Assembly: GCA_004212135.1 (NCBI GenBank)
Contig: RXIE01000172.1
Location: 1 to 22,174, forward strand
Origin: Candidatus Methanophagales archaeon ANME-1-THS
GTDB lineage: Archaea > Halobacteriota > Syntropharchaeia > Alkanophagales > Methanospirareceae
Direction: 5' to 3'
DNA length: 22,174 nucleotides
The notes under the pieces are model-generated. The model had not been told where the DNA came from. It made no database searches and worked only from the letters and a program-made list of their open reading frames with translations. Made by a program: the position numbers and the translations under genes. Shown piece after piece: positions 1 to 7,008 of the stretch. Position 1 is the stretch's first letter; each line of letters starts with the position of its first letter.

Positions 1-655
1 TTTTTGATCGCTGAACGACAAAGATCGCGCGCGGCGATATAACAAACTTCACACCTTCCTTCCCGACGCTCGCCCCGGATACCACATCCCCCGACCCGGT
101 GAACAATATTCGCGTGACGATCCACGGTATGAGCGCTTTTTCGACCTGACTCCAATCGGTGCATGCTGCCCGTGTAGTGAGTATATTCCCATGCGTGGCA
201 TAGGTATTGGTCTTTATTGTCCTCCCCTTACCTTTCCACGCACCTGTTCCCGTGGTGGTGAAGAAATTGGCCACGTTATTCTTGTGGACGATTACTTTCT
301 TCTTTACTGCTACACTCGCCTCCTTCGAGCCCACAAATGCGTAGATCTCAGATGCTTTATCGTACGCCACCGCATCGAACGGGTTGTTGTAAGAGGGTGT
401 CGCGATTTCAAGGTGGCCCATGTCATTATAAATTCGAGAGCCGTTATCACCGTACGAAGAGGCTATCTTCGATTCGTGCTGTTCTTGTGATACTTCGGTA
501 ATAAGGTCCCACTGCACCTCGCGCGAAAGACCCCGCCGCTTCAGGCCTTGAATCGCCGCGTTCACGAGCACGGAAGGATGTATACTTGCTCTCGAACTCA
601 CTGGATATTCCTGCTCTATTCCTCTTATCTTATCTTGCGTCCCTACCCCTGGCAC
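1..655 (-). CDS. dop: Dop-like (deamidase/depupylase of Pup) homologue, 3' end cut by window edge
   Basis: Dop belongs to the glutamine-synthetase-like PafA/Dop fold; in actinobacteria it deamidates the C-terminal Gln of Pup and removes Pup from substrates. The frame is open from a GTG at 655 to the window edge (218 residues, no stop). The GTG follows an in-frame TAA and a GGAGAG-like ribosome site. Visible family marks: metal-binding GIEQEY (residues 12-17), QWD at 48-50 where Dop has RWDYEVES, NGSRIYND (71-78) with the catalytic-type Asp78, then H81 and E83, a YDKASE helix (98-103), LIPWIVTR (175-182) and VISPRA (205-210). The Asp-x-x-His-x-Glu spacing is that of Dop, not PafA, which has one more residue. 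Oddities: the region matching the long Dop loop is short, and the family THEN motif reads THGN (154-157). It lies about 55 bp downstream of the pafA-like gene on the same strand, so probably the same operon. Assignment to PafA/Dop is firm; the Dop subtype is likely. Activity is inferred. Confidence 0.82.
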   Translation of the reverse strand, partial: MPGVGTQDKIRGIEQEYPVSSRASIHPSVLVNAAIQGLKRRGLSREVQWDLITEVSQEQHESKIASSYGDNGSRIYNDMGHLEIATPSYNNPFDAVAYDKASEIYAFVGSKEASVAVKKKVIVHKNNVANFFTTTGTGAWKGKGRTIKTNTYATHGNILTTRAACTDWSQVEKALIPWIVTRILFTGSGDVVSGASVGKEGVKFVISPRAIFVVQRSK

Positions 656-709
656 TTATTTATCTCTCCACTTCATCCTCGCGGGTTCTCAAATCACTGC
701 TGAATCTTC

Positions 710-2464
710 CTACTCGTCCTTTTCCTTATTCTCTTCTCTGCTGATCTCTTCTACTTTCCGGTCTATTGTCTCTTCATTCCAGCCATCCAGTTCATCAAAC
801 CGGAAGGTTTTACTGTTCGAATACAACAAATAGTCTAAGTAGGGGTTTCTCACAATTCGATTTCGTATCTCTCTGCTGATCTCCTCCTCCCAACCCCGTA
901 TGTCCTCCTCCTCGGCGAGCAGACGAACAAGGACCTGTCGTGCTCCTTCTCCCCGCCCACGTTCACGGAAGAATACGACGACCGCACTGGGCATTCGCGC
1001 CAGCTCCGGATACCGCTCAAAGAGCCTCGCATATTCCTCATTGCTCGGCCTGCTCACATCGATCTTCACATTGGGCTCCTTGTTGATTGTGATCTTATTC
1101 CAGCTGAGCACCGCATTTTCAAATTGAGCTGCAAGCCGTACCCTGAGCTCGGCTCGTGAATTCTTCGGCGGAAAGAGTAGTGCCTCGCCTACATCCTCTT
1201 CGGTGAGCAGTCGCTCCACCCCCATCTTATCAGCAATGGACTCGTATAGGTCGTAATCACAGAGATTGGTAAAGTCAAATGAGGCTGCTATCTTCTTCTC
1301 CAGATGCTCATCCATCAGATACATGCTCCGATAATCAAACTTCCCCTTTGGCATATACTTGTATTCGAAATCCGCGATTCCGTGCTTTATCACCCATAGC
1401 TTCATGATCCATTCGATGCGCCGGAAGAGGTAAGGGTCTTCAAGTAATCCCTGATCAAACTTCGCGCTGACTCGCTTAAAGGTATCAAGCGCATAGTTGT
1501 CCCAGTAAGAGACCTCCCGCTCCTCAAATAACTCCTCGATCGCCTCAAGATATTGACTCGTGAGATAATCGAGCGCGGATTCAGTCCTCCCATTCATCAA
1601 CTTGATGCGCCAATCTCCCTCGGTGTTCTCTGAGATATCTTTAAAGGTCTGCAACGGATTCCAGATATCCTCGACGTGCGTGATCTTTCCCGATTCGATC
1701 GCATCGATTACATATGAGGTAATCGCATTGTTAAGCAGCCGTGCAACCTCAGAACGAACACCTTCGCCCGAGGTAACATGCACGCGATACGTGTCTTTCG
1801 TGCTCAATGGTTCGTCCCTCGTGGATAAAATCGGCCATTGAGAGGGTGATTCAGTAAGGAGCCGCCTGGAAACCATTGCCTTCGGCGAGATCACATACTT
1901 AATCCCATCTTTATCCGCCACATAGCCACCCGCGCCGAAAAATATCTTACGAAGAATCAAAAAGGGGATGAGCAGATTCTCTTTACCGACAAAATTCTTC
2001 CGTTCCACGATATATGATTCATGCGTGCCCCGGCTATACCGCTTATCAATCTCCACGTTTGCTTTCCAGCACTGGATATAGGCGAAATTACTCCCCCTCT
2101 TCCTCAATTTCTCACGATACCGTTCGTTCGCCTTCTCGACCCCTAACTGCATATACAGCTCGGCTGCCTTGTCATACTTGAGCACCTCAAAGGCATTCCG
2201 GCATTCCGGGGTCGCGATCTCCAGGTGTCCACCCGTGCAGATATAGATCCGAGAACCGTTTCGCAAAAAGCCATCGTTCCTCCGGTGCATCTTCGAGCAG
2301 ATCGCACTCGCACCATCAAAGAAGGTATAATGCTCGAGCGCGTGAATGACCTCATCCACATGATAAAATCGCGCGTATCGATACAAGCCCGGTGATTCTG
2401 AACTTATCCCTACCCTGAATTCATGCTCGAGGCCCTGCCATCTGTTCAAATCCACCCGTTCCAT
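710..2464 (-). CDS. pafA: PafA-like (Pup--protein ligase family) homologue with catalytic Asp replaced by Cys
   Basis: PafA joins the C-terminal Glu of Pup to substrate lysines using ATP. This 584-residue protein carries the family's signature blocks in order: GLEHEF (11-16, metal-binding Glu pair), FLRNGSRIYICTGGHLE (66-82), YDKAAE (97-102), RGTHESY (145-151, the THEN block), LLIPFLILRKIFFGAG (164-179), VISPKA (191-196), STRDEP (214-219) and a YRVHV strand (226-230). The spacing between residue 76 and His80 is that of PafA rather than Dop. The striking change is Cys76 (TGC, 2237-2239) where PafA has its catalytic-base Asp. At 584 residues it is about 100 longer than actinobacterial PafA; the extra length is toward the C-terminus, which ends in a charged tail. 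The start is ATG 2464, 56 bp after the ATPase stop, with no strong ribosome site. It is flanked by an ARC-like ATPase and a Dop-like gene. Family is near certain; whether it ligates Pup, another modifier, or is inactive is unknown. Confidence 0.85.
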   Translation of the reverse strand: MERVDLNRWQGLEHEFRVGISSESPGLYRYARFYHVDEVIHALEHYTFFDGASAICSKMHRRNDGFLRNGSRIYICTGGHLEIATPECRNAFEVLKYDKAAELYMQLGVEKANERYREKLRKRGSNFAYIQCWKANVEIDKRYSRGTHESYIVERKNFVGKENLLIPFLILRKIFFGAGGYVADKDGIKYVISPKAMVSRRLLTESPSQWPILSTRDEPLSTKDTYRVHVTSGEGVRSEVARLLNNAITSYVIDAIESGKITHVEDIWNPLQTFKDISENTEGDWRIKLMNGRTESALDYLTSQYLEAIEELFEEREVSYWDNYALDTFKRVSAKFDQGLLEDPYLFRRIEWIMKLWVIKHGIADFEYKYMPKGKFDYRSMYLMDEHLEKKIAASFDFTNLCDYDLYESIADKMGVERLLTEEDVGEALLFPPKNSRAELRVRLAAQFENAVLSWNKITINKEPNVKIDVSRPSNEEYARLFERYPELARMPSAVVVFFRERGRGEGARQVLVRLLAEEEDIRGWEEEISREIRNRIVRNPYLDYLLYSNSKTFRFDELDGWNEETIDRKVEEISREENKEKDE

Positions 2465-2520
2465 TTTTCTACCGTTAATCTTCTCTTTCGCAACGCTTTC
2501 TTTTGAAAAAGGAGGGTTTT

Positions 2521-4152
2521 TTAGTAATGCATGCCCGTCTCTTCGTCTGGCATCTCTTCATAGCCCGATGCGAGCATCTCCTCAGCCCTCCGCTGCACAA
2601 ACTTATCAAACCCCTCCTTCAAGTGCCTCAGGGTCACACCGATCTCCTCCACCTGCTTGTATCGCTTGAGCAAATCATCGGCTCTATGGCTCGCATCCAG
2701 GATCTCCGCAATGCCTTCCTTGTCCCACATCTTCTTCAACTCTTCGTTGCTGATCGCACCCGTTCGCAACATCAGCATGGTGCGCTCCTCTAATGCCTTG
2801 TCCCGTGCATAGCCAAATATCTGCGCGATGAACCGCCCGGTGATTGTATCCTCTCGCTTTATCCGTCCTATTTCAGTCTCGACGTACTGATCACTGTACA
2901 GGTAATTGACAATCTCACTCACGAGATAGTTCCTCGCCTCTTCTTCACCCGCTTTCTCTTGCAGCAGGTAGGAGTCGAGGGGGATCTTTTTAGCATAAAT
3001 GGAGGCGATAGAATACGCCGCTTCTCGATCCGGCTTGGGGACCTCTATGATCTTGTCAAATCGCGACCTGAACGCGGAATCAATGAGGTGTAACCGGTTG
3101 GTGGCACCGATCACGGTGAGGTGAGGATGCAGGGCATAAAACCCATCGAGGATATCCAGCAGTTGTCCCGTGACTCGTTCAGGAGCACCCGAAGAGCCGG
3201 TATACATGCCTCGTTCTTGCGCTAATGCATCAATCTCGTCAAAAAAGATGACCCCATAGTCGTTCTCCCCTTCCTCTAATTTATCATTTGAAGCCTTGAA
3301 GACCATCCGCACATTCTTCTCTGACTCGCCAAGCCACATGCTGAAGAGCTCTCCCGCACCGACCTTCACAAACTCACAATTGGGCAGTGCTGAGGCTAAT
3401 GCCTTCGCGCACATCGTCTTGCCGCATCCCGGCGGTCCGTACATCAGTATTCTGCGTGAACACTCCCCGAATCGCGAATAATCCTCAGGATTGATCATGG
3501 GCAGAATAATACTCTTAATTAATTCCTGTTTTACCTCTCTCAAGCCCCCAATATCATTGAAGCTCACACCGGGGCTCTTCGTGACCTCATAGCGTGAATA
3601 TTCCTTTGCTTTATAACACTTCAGGATATCAAAAGTACCGGGAAGGAGCCCAACCTTCATCCCCTCTCGTACTGTCCGCTCCTCGTTCTCTTTGAGCCGC
3701 TTATAGAACCTGCCGCGTCCCTTTCCCGTGGATATCTCCGCGATCCACCCTCCTTCCGCATCTTCTTTTCTCAGCTCTTCCACCTCGCCAACCTCTAAAT
3801 CCACAATCCGGTCATAGACCTTCGTGATGCCCATGGTAAACCCACTGGGATTGCTCCTATCCGGGATGCGGCCTACGAAGACATATTTCCCCTCGTGCAG
3901 CGCCGCTACCTCTGCTTCGGTCAGTGTCCCATAGGGAAGAGCCTTTAAAGCACCATTCAAATTCACAATCGCACTATCCTCAAGCTTCTCAACCACGAAC
4001 CCGCAATCTAAAGGTGGGGATCTTGACTTTGAAACCAGCTTCTCTAAATCCTCTTTATATGCTTCGGTCTCCTCGTATTTCCTTCTCAATCTCCGATACT
4101 CGCTCTCTAACCGCTCGTACTCGTAGCGCGGAATATAATCCTCTCCTTCCAT
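2521..4152 (-). CDS. arc: ARC/Mpa-type proteasome-associated AAA+ ATPase
   Basis: Hexameric unfoldase of the ARC/Mpa group, which binds Pup through its coiled coil and threads tagged proteins into the 20S core. With ATG 4152 it is 543 residues: N-terminal coiled coil (about 10-42), two OB-like segments (about 47-120 and 130-185, with an EGMKVGLLPGTFDI block matching the second Mpa OB), then the AAA module with DIGGL (200-204), Walker A GPPGCGKT (239-246), pore loop MWLGE (272-276), Walker B VIFFDE (301-306), sensor GATNR (349-353) and Arg residues 362/364. The helical region at 411-458 also follows Mpa. Archaeal PAN has one OB domain and about 430 residues, so the architecture favours ARC/Mpa. 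The chain ends M-H-Y with no residue after Tyr, so a standard HbYX proteasome-docking tail is absent. The frame extends upstream into the divergent gene, but 4152 is preferred: it follows a GGGG-containing short leader and a TATA box at 4185-4196. First gene of the pafA-dop operon. Confidence 0.8.
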   Translation of the reverse strand: MEGEDYIPRYEYERLESEYRRLRRKYEETEAYKEDLEKLVSKSRSPPLDCGFVVEKLEDSAIVNLNGALKALPYGTLTEAEVAALHEGKYVFVGRIPDRSNPSGFTMGITKVYDRIVDLEVGEVEELRKEDAEGGWIAEISTGKGRGRFYKRLKENEERTVREGMKVGLLPGTFDILKCYKAKEYSRYEVTKSPGVSFNDIGGLREVKQELIKSIILPMINPEDYSRFGECSRRILMYGPPGCGKTMCAKALASALPNCEFVKVGAGELFSMWLGESEKNVRMVFKASNDKLEEGENDYGVIFFDEIDALAQERGMYTGSSGAPERVTGQLLDILDGFYALHPHLTVIGATNRLHLIDSAFRSRFDKIIEVPKPDREAAYSIASIYAKKIPLDSYLLQEKAGEEEARNYLVSEIVNYLYSDQYVETEIGRIKREDTITGRFIAQIFGYARDKALEERTMLMLRTGAISNEELKKMWDKEGIAEILDASHRADDLLKRYKQVEEIGVTLRHLKEGFDKFVQRRAEEMLASGYEEMPDEETGMHY

Positions 4153-4184
4153 TCTTATCCCCTTTACTATACCGTAGCACGTGA

Positions 4185-4227
4185 TTTTATAAAAATCCAA
4201 TGCCCGGGCTGTACTTTTATATATATT
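4185..4227. promoter_or_regulatory. Divergent TATA boxes for the arc operon and the phoU-like gene
   Basis: Two archaeal-type TATA sequences lie between the divergent genes. On the minus strand ATTTTTATAAAA (4185-4196) would start transcription near 4163, about ten bases before the ATPase ATG. On the plus strand CTTTTATATATATT (4214-4227) would start transcription near 4246, which places the ribosome site GAGGGA (4254-4259) and ATG 4266 inside the message. Inferred from sequence and usual TATA-to-start spacing only. Confidence 0.5.
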
Positions 4228-4265
4228 AGCCTCGCAATATATAGATGCATAAAGAGGGACCGAAC

Positions 4266-5300
4266 ATGAGGATAGAGCGGAGGAAAGTACAATTGACGGG
4301 TGGTTCGACGTTAACGATCTCACTTCCGATAAAATGGGCGCGAGAGGTGGGTGTAAAACAAGGAGATGAACTCTCGTTAATTCAGCAAAGTGATGAAGCG
4401 CTCCTCATGAGGCCGGTGAGGGTGAAGAAAGAGGAGTTAAAAAGCGCTGAATTTGTTCTCTCTGAAAAGGAGAGCATTGAAGACAGCTTCAGGTATCTTA
4501 TCGCGCATTATCTCGTGGGCTATGATGTTATCCGGCTGTTATCCCCCGCGGGTTTTGGTGCTGAGAAAAGAAAATGGATCAAAGAAGAGGTGAGAAAGCG
4601 ACTGATCGGCATGGAGGTGGTTGGAGAATCCTCAAAGGAGATGGTGCTCAAAAGTTTCTTGAAATATGAGGACTTTACGCTCCAGGATGCGTTACGGAGC
4701 ATGTCGAAGATCATCCTCTCCATGCAGGAAGACGCGATTGCTGCGCTCGATGCAGGCGACCGGAACCTCGCCACGGATGTTATAGAACGGGATAACGAGG
4801 TCGATCGATTTTATTTGCTCATTGTTCGGCAGCTTAAAGCCGCAATGCGTGATCCGGAGCTTGCAAAGAAGATAGGGGTGGGCAGACATCGCGATAGTCT
4901 GGGATACCGCATCATCGTGAAGAACATGGAGCGGATAGGTGACCATTTAGAGAACATCGCGAAGAATGCGACGGCAATTACGCCCTCAATAAGGATCACT
5001 GGTCTCAAAGAGCTCGGCGGTACGGCGAAAAATCTCTTCACGAAGACCCTGGCTTCACTCTCAAGCATGAACATAGAGAAGGCGAATGAAGCAATACGGG
5101 ACGCGAATATGCTCATTGACACGGTTAAGGACCTGAATGAGCGCATTTTAGCAGAAGACTGGATTGTTACTGACAAGATACACGCGCTCTCTATCTTCGA
5201 GAGCCTGGGCAAAATCGCGAAATATTGCGAGGATATCGCCGAGGTGACGATCAACATGGGGATAGAGGTTCCGGGGGAAGAATATAGATCTGATTCGTGA
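4266..5300 (+). CDS. PhoU-domain regulator with AbrB/SpoVT-type N-terminal DNA-binding domain
   Basis: Archaeal phosphate-uptake-regulator family protein (344 residues). Residues 1-50 form a swapped-hairpin AbrB-like domain (RKVQLTGGSTLTISLPIKWA, then VKQGDELSLIQ). The rest is two PhoU-like helical bundles carrying the expected acidic metal-binding segments, ERDNEVDRFY near 173-182 and MERIGDHLENIAKN near 221. PhoU proteins bind metal clusters and modulate phosphate transport and signalling; the AbrB domain suggests this one also binds DNA. I chose ATG 4266 over ATG 4245 because GAGGGA sits six bases upstream and the TATA box would start transcription close to 4246. No pst transporter genes are adjacent, so a phosphate role rests on family membership. 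It is divergent from the Pup-like operon and shares its 110 bp control region. Confidence 0.8.
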   Translation: MRIERRKVQLTGGSTLTISLPIKWAREVGVKQGDELSLIQQSDEALLMRPVRVKKEELKSAEFVLSEKESIEDSFRYLIAHYLVGYDVIRLLSPAGFGAEKRKWIKEEVRKRLIGMEVVGESSKEMVLKSFLKYEDFTLQDALRSMSKIILSMQEDAIAALDAGDRNLATDVIERDNEVDRFYLLIVRQLKAAMRDPELAKKIGVGRHRDSLGYRIIVKNMERIGDHLENIAKNATAITPSIRITGLKELGGTAKNLFTKTLASLSSMNIEKANEAIRDANMLIDTVKDLNERILAEDWIVTDKIHALSIFESLGKIAKYCEDIAEVTINMGIEVPGEEYRSDS

Positions 5301-5459
5301 GCTGCGAACGACCGCGTTGCAGCCACACCACACACCATGCCGAGAACCGCAGGTAAGGCTTTCGACCTTCCGTTGAGCTAGTCCTCTGAAAGCATGCTCC
5401 TTCTTATCGGTGCTCGAGCTCGATAAAATTTAACTTAGCAGAACGCTCTCTTCTTTTCT

Positions 5460-6443
5460 ATGCACTGGACATACGCAAAGGCGGGCGTGGATATAACAAA
5501 GGAGACCGGGATGATCAAAGCATTATCAGCCGAGCTCCGGAGAAAGAAGGACTTAAAAGGTTTCGCCGGGCTCTTTGAAGTACCGTTTGATACCGACCAT
5601 CTCCTCGCGATTTCCACCGATGGCGTGGGCACGAAGATACTCATTGCCGCCCGGCTCAATAAATGGGATACGATCGGCATAGACTGCATCGCCATGAATG
5701 TCAACGATCTGTACTGCGTGGGTGCGACACCTCTCGCTTTCGTCGATTATCTCGCAGTGCAAAAGCCCGACGAGCGAATCGCTGCGGAGATCGGTAAAGG
5801 ATTGGAAGAAGGCGCGAAGGTTGCGGATATTTATATTGTAAGCGGTGAAACCGCGATACTACCGGACCTGGTGAATGGTTTAGACCTTTCGGGAACCTGT
5901 GTGGGCTATGTGCGAAAAGACAGGGTGATAAGAGGCGAAGATATCGAAGTGGGCGACCTCGTGCTGGGACTGAAAAGTTCTGGAGTACACAGCAATGGAT
6001 TGACCCTGGCGCGGAAAGTGATCGAGGGAGCGGGCTTGGACTATTCTGAACCGTTCCCACCTGACCCTGCGAGAAGTATCGGCGAGGAGTTACTCACCCC
6101 AACACGGATCTATACCGGGGTATTAGAGCTCTTGAACCACTGTGAAGTACACGGTCTGGCGCATATAACCGGCAGCGGGTTATTAAAACTGAGAAGAATC
6201 ACGGACCTCGGCTTCGAGATCTCTGATCCACTGGAGCCGCAGGAGATCTTTGTGTTCCTCCAGGAACTCGGTAACATCGCGCCTGAAGAGCTGTATAAGA
6301 CCTTCAATATGGGAATGGGTTTTGCGGTTGTGATCCCGCGCAGCGAGGAGCGTGAAGCACGCAGGATAACCGGAGGTCAGATTGTAGGCGAAGTCGTGGA
6401 GGAGGGGAGAGGGATAACGGTGGGTGAGGTGAAGGTCGCATAG
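5460..6443 (+). CDS. purM: Phosphoribosylformylglycinamidine cyclo-ligase (AIR synthetase)
   Basis: Fifth step of purine synthesis: ATP-dependent ring closure of FGAM to aminoimidazole ribonucleotide, in the cytoplasm. The 327 residues show the PurM order: YAKAGVDI at the N-terminus, ISTDGVGTK nucleotide-binding block (51-59), MNVNDLYCVGATPLAF (79-94), SGETA (134-138), GLKSSGVHSNG, HITGSGLLKL (normally HITGGG) and FNMGMGFAVVIP near the C-terminus. The start is directly at the 5' end expected from an AT-rich box at 5423-5432 (AT-rich TAAAATTT), with no ribosome site, so the message is probably leaderless. No other pur gene is in the window, consistent with scattered purine genes in archaea. 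Length is close to archaeal PurM. Confidence 0.93.
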   Translation: MHWTYAKAGVDITKETGMIKALSAELRRKKDLKGFAGLFEVPFDTDHLLAISTDGVGTKILIAARLNKWDTIGIDCIAMNVNDLYCVGATPLAFVDYLAVQKPDERIAAEIGKGLEEGAKVADIYIVSGETAILPDLVNGLDLSGTCVGYVRKDRVIRGEDIEVGDLVLGLKSSGVHSNGLTLARKVIEGAGLDYSEPFPPDPARSIGEELLTPTRIYTGVLELLNHCEVHGLAHITGSGLLKLRRITDLGFEISDPLEPQEIFVFLQELGNIAPEELYKTFNMGMGFAVVIPRSEEREARRITGGQIVGEVVEEGRGITVGEVKVA

Positions 6444-6510
6444 GACCGGTACACCCGGGCCATTCTTAAAATGCTAATAAATTTGCCATAGCAATAAATT
6501 CAGAAAAGTT

Positions 6511-6625
6511 TTTATAGTATAAAATTCTCTATATAATTGCCCGTGCCAGAGGCACTCAAACCTACGTCAATCCAAAAGTTCACTGTTCGTCCTTCTCAAA
6601 TTGACGGTGGCTGCACCGTCACGGT
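6511..6625 (+). ncRNA. Candidate small non-coding RNA downstream of purM
   Basis: A strong TATA-like sequence TTTATAGTATAAAA (6511-6524) is followed at the usual distance (about 6541) by a perfect hairpin, GTGCC-AGA-GGCAC (6543-6555), and a second perfect hairpin with eight base pairs, TGACGGTG-GCTG-CACCGTCA (6602-6621). No plus-strand gene follows for 1.5 kb, so these boxes are not explained by a coding region. The RNA ends are guesses and no known RNA family was recognised. Confidence 0.22.
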
Positions 6626-6856
6626 CGCTCGATCTCTATAAAGGTTGATACTCGTTCTTCCCACATCGGCAGCGATCGCCGTACGCCCTGTAGTCGCTGT
6701 ACGATCTGTTCTGACTACATGAATCTCCTGCCCTTGATCGGCGATTCTGGCATGGGCGTTATTTTTTGCGTATTTTATTATTTTATGCGATACCTCATTT
6801 TCTCCAGGATGATCCTCTCTCAGGTATTTTTGAGCGGAATGGTTCGTGTGGCTTTC
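6596..6856 (-). pseudogene. Start-less open stretch, possible gene remnant
   Basis: Between in-frame stops on the minus strand lie 86 sense codons with plausible protein character, including the segments HARIADQGQEIHVVRTDRT and TAIAADVGRTSINLYRD. No usable start codon occurs near its upstream end, and the stop immediately upstream sits next to the inverted-end element at 6869. It could be the tail of a gene broken by that element or a chance open frame. I recognise no family. Confidence 0.2.
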
Positions 6857-6868
6857 TTAGAACAGTTC

Positions 6869-6946
6869 GAGCATATCTGAAGTTTTGTGGAGCGACAGCG
6901 GAGCAAATTTAGGCAGGGCGGAGAGGTCATATAGCCAGATACGCTC
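6869..6946. repeat. Inverted-end element copy 1 (MITE-like)
   Basis: A 78 bp unit that begins GAGCATATCTGAAG and ends GCCAGATACGCTC, so its ends pair as a near-perfect 11 bp inverted repeat. A second copy lies at 7537-7604 and the pair brackets the first HicBA cassette. The interior resembles copy 2 only loosely, suggesting an older copy or conservation of structure rather than sequence. No coding capacity. Confidence 0.55.
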
Positions 6947-6994
6947 TGTAAAGTACGTGCTATAGCACCGAGCAATTCCAAAAATTGTGAAGAG

Positions 6995-7007
6995 TTCGGC
7001 TTGGGTG
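6995..7007 (+). repeat. Left arm of inverted repeat flanking HicBA cassette 1
   Basis: TTCGGCTTGGGTG here matches the reverse complement of 7507-7519 (TTCGGCTTGGGCG) at 12 of 13 bases. The left arm ends two bases before the hicA stop codon and the right arm lies about 70 bases upstream of hicB, so the arms enclose the cassette. It is nested inside the two larger inverted-end elements. Confidence 0.5.
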
Positions 7008-7008
7008 T

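Larger units (their letters stand above)
6444..6868. other. Gene-poor stretch with TATA cluster, hairpins and one start-less open frame
   Basis: About 425 bases after purM without a confident gene. It contains an AT-rich triple TATA-like cluster (6510-6538), two perfect small hairpins (6543-6555 and 6602-6621), and on the minus strand an 86-codon open stretch (6596-6856) that has coding-like composition but no ATG, GTG or TTG near its upstream end. It may hold a small RNA or a gene remnant; neither is established. Confidence 0.5.

Noticed and set aside
191..490. A 99-codon plus-strand ORF starting ATG 191.
   Set aside because: It overlaps the Dop-like coding frame on the opposite strand, which has clear family motifs throughout; no domain or ribosome site supports the plus-strand frame.
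2300..2464. PAN-type or Cdc48-type assignment for the first ATPase instead of ARC/Mpa.
   Set aside because: PAN has one OB domain and is shorter, and Cdc48 has two AAA modules; the two-OB layout, the Mpa-like helical segment and the adjoining PafA/Dop genes fit ARC/Mpa better.
2521..4323. Longer start of the ATPase at 4323.
   Set aside because: The additional 57 residues overlap the divergent gene's start and promoter, have no ATPase-family similarity, and ATG 4152 has a short leader and TATA box.
4811..5338. A 175-codon minus-strand ORF opposite the PhoU-like gene, and a similar 198-codon plus-strand frame opposite srp54 (9124-9720).
   Set aside because: Both mirror well-recognised genes and have Ser/Arg-rich antisense composition with no motifs.
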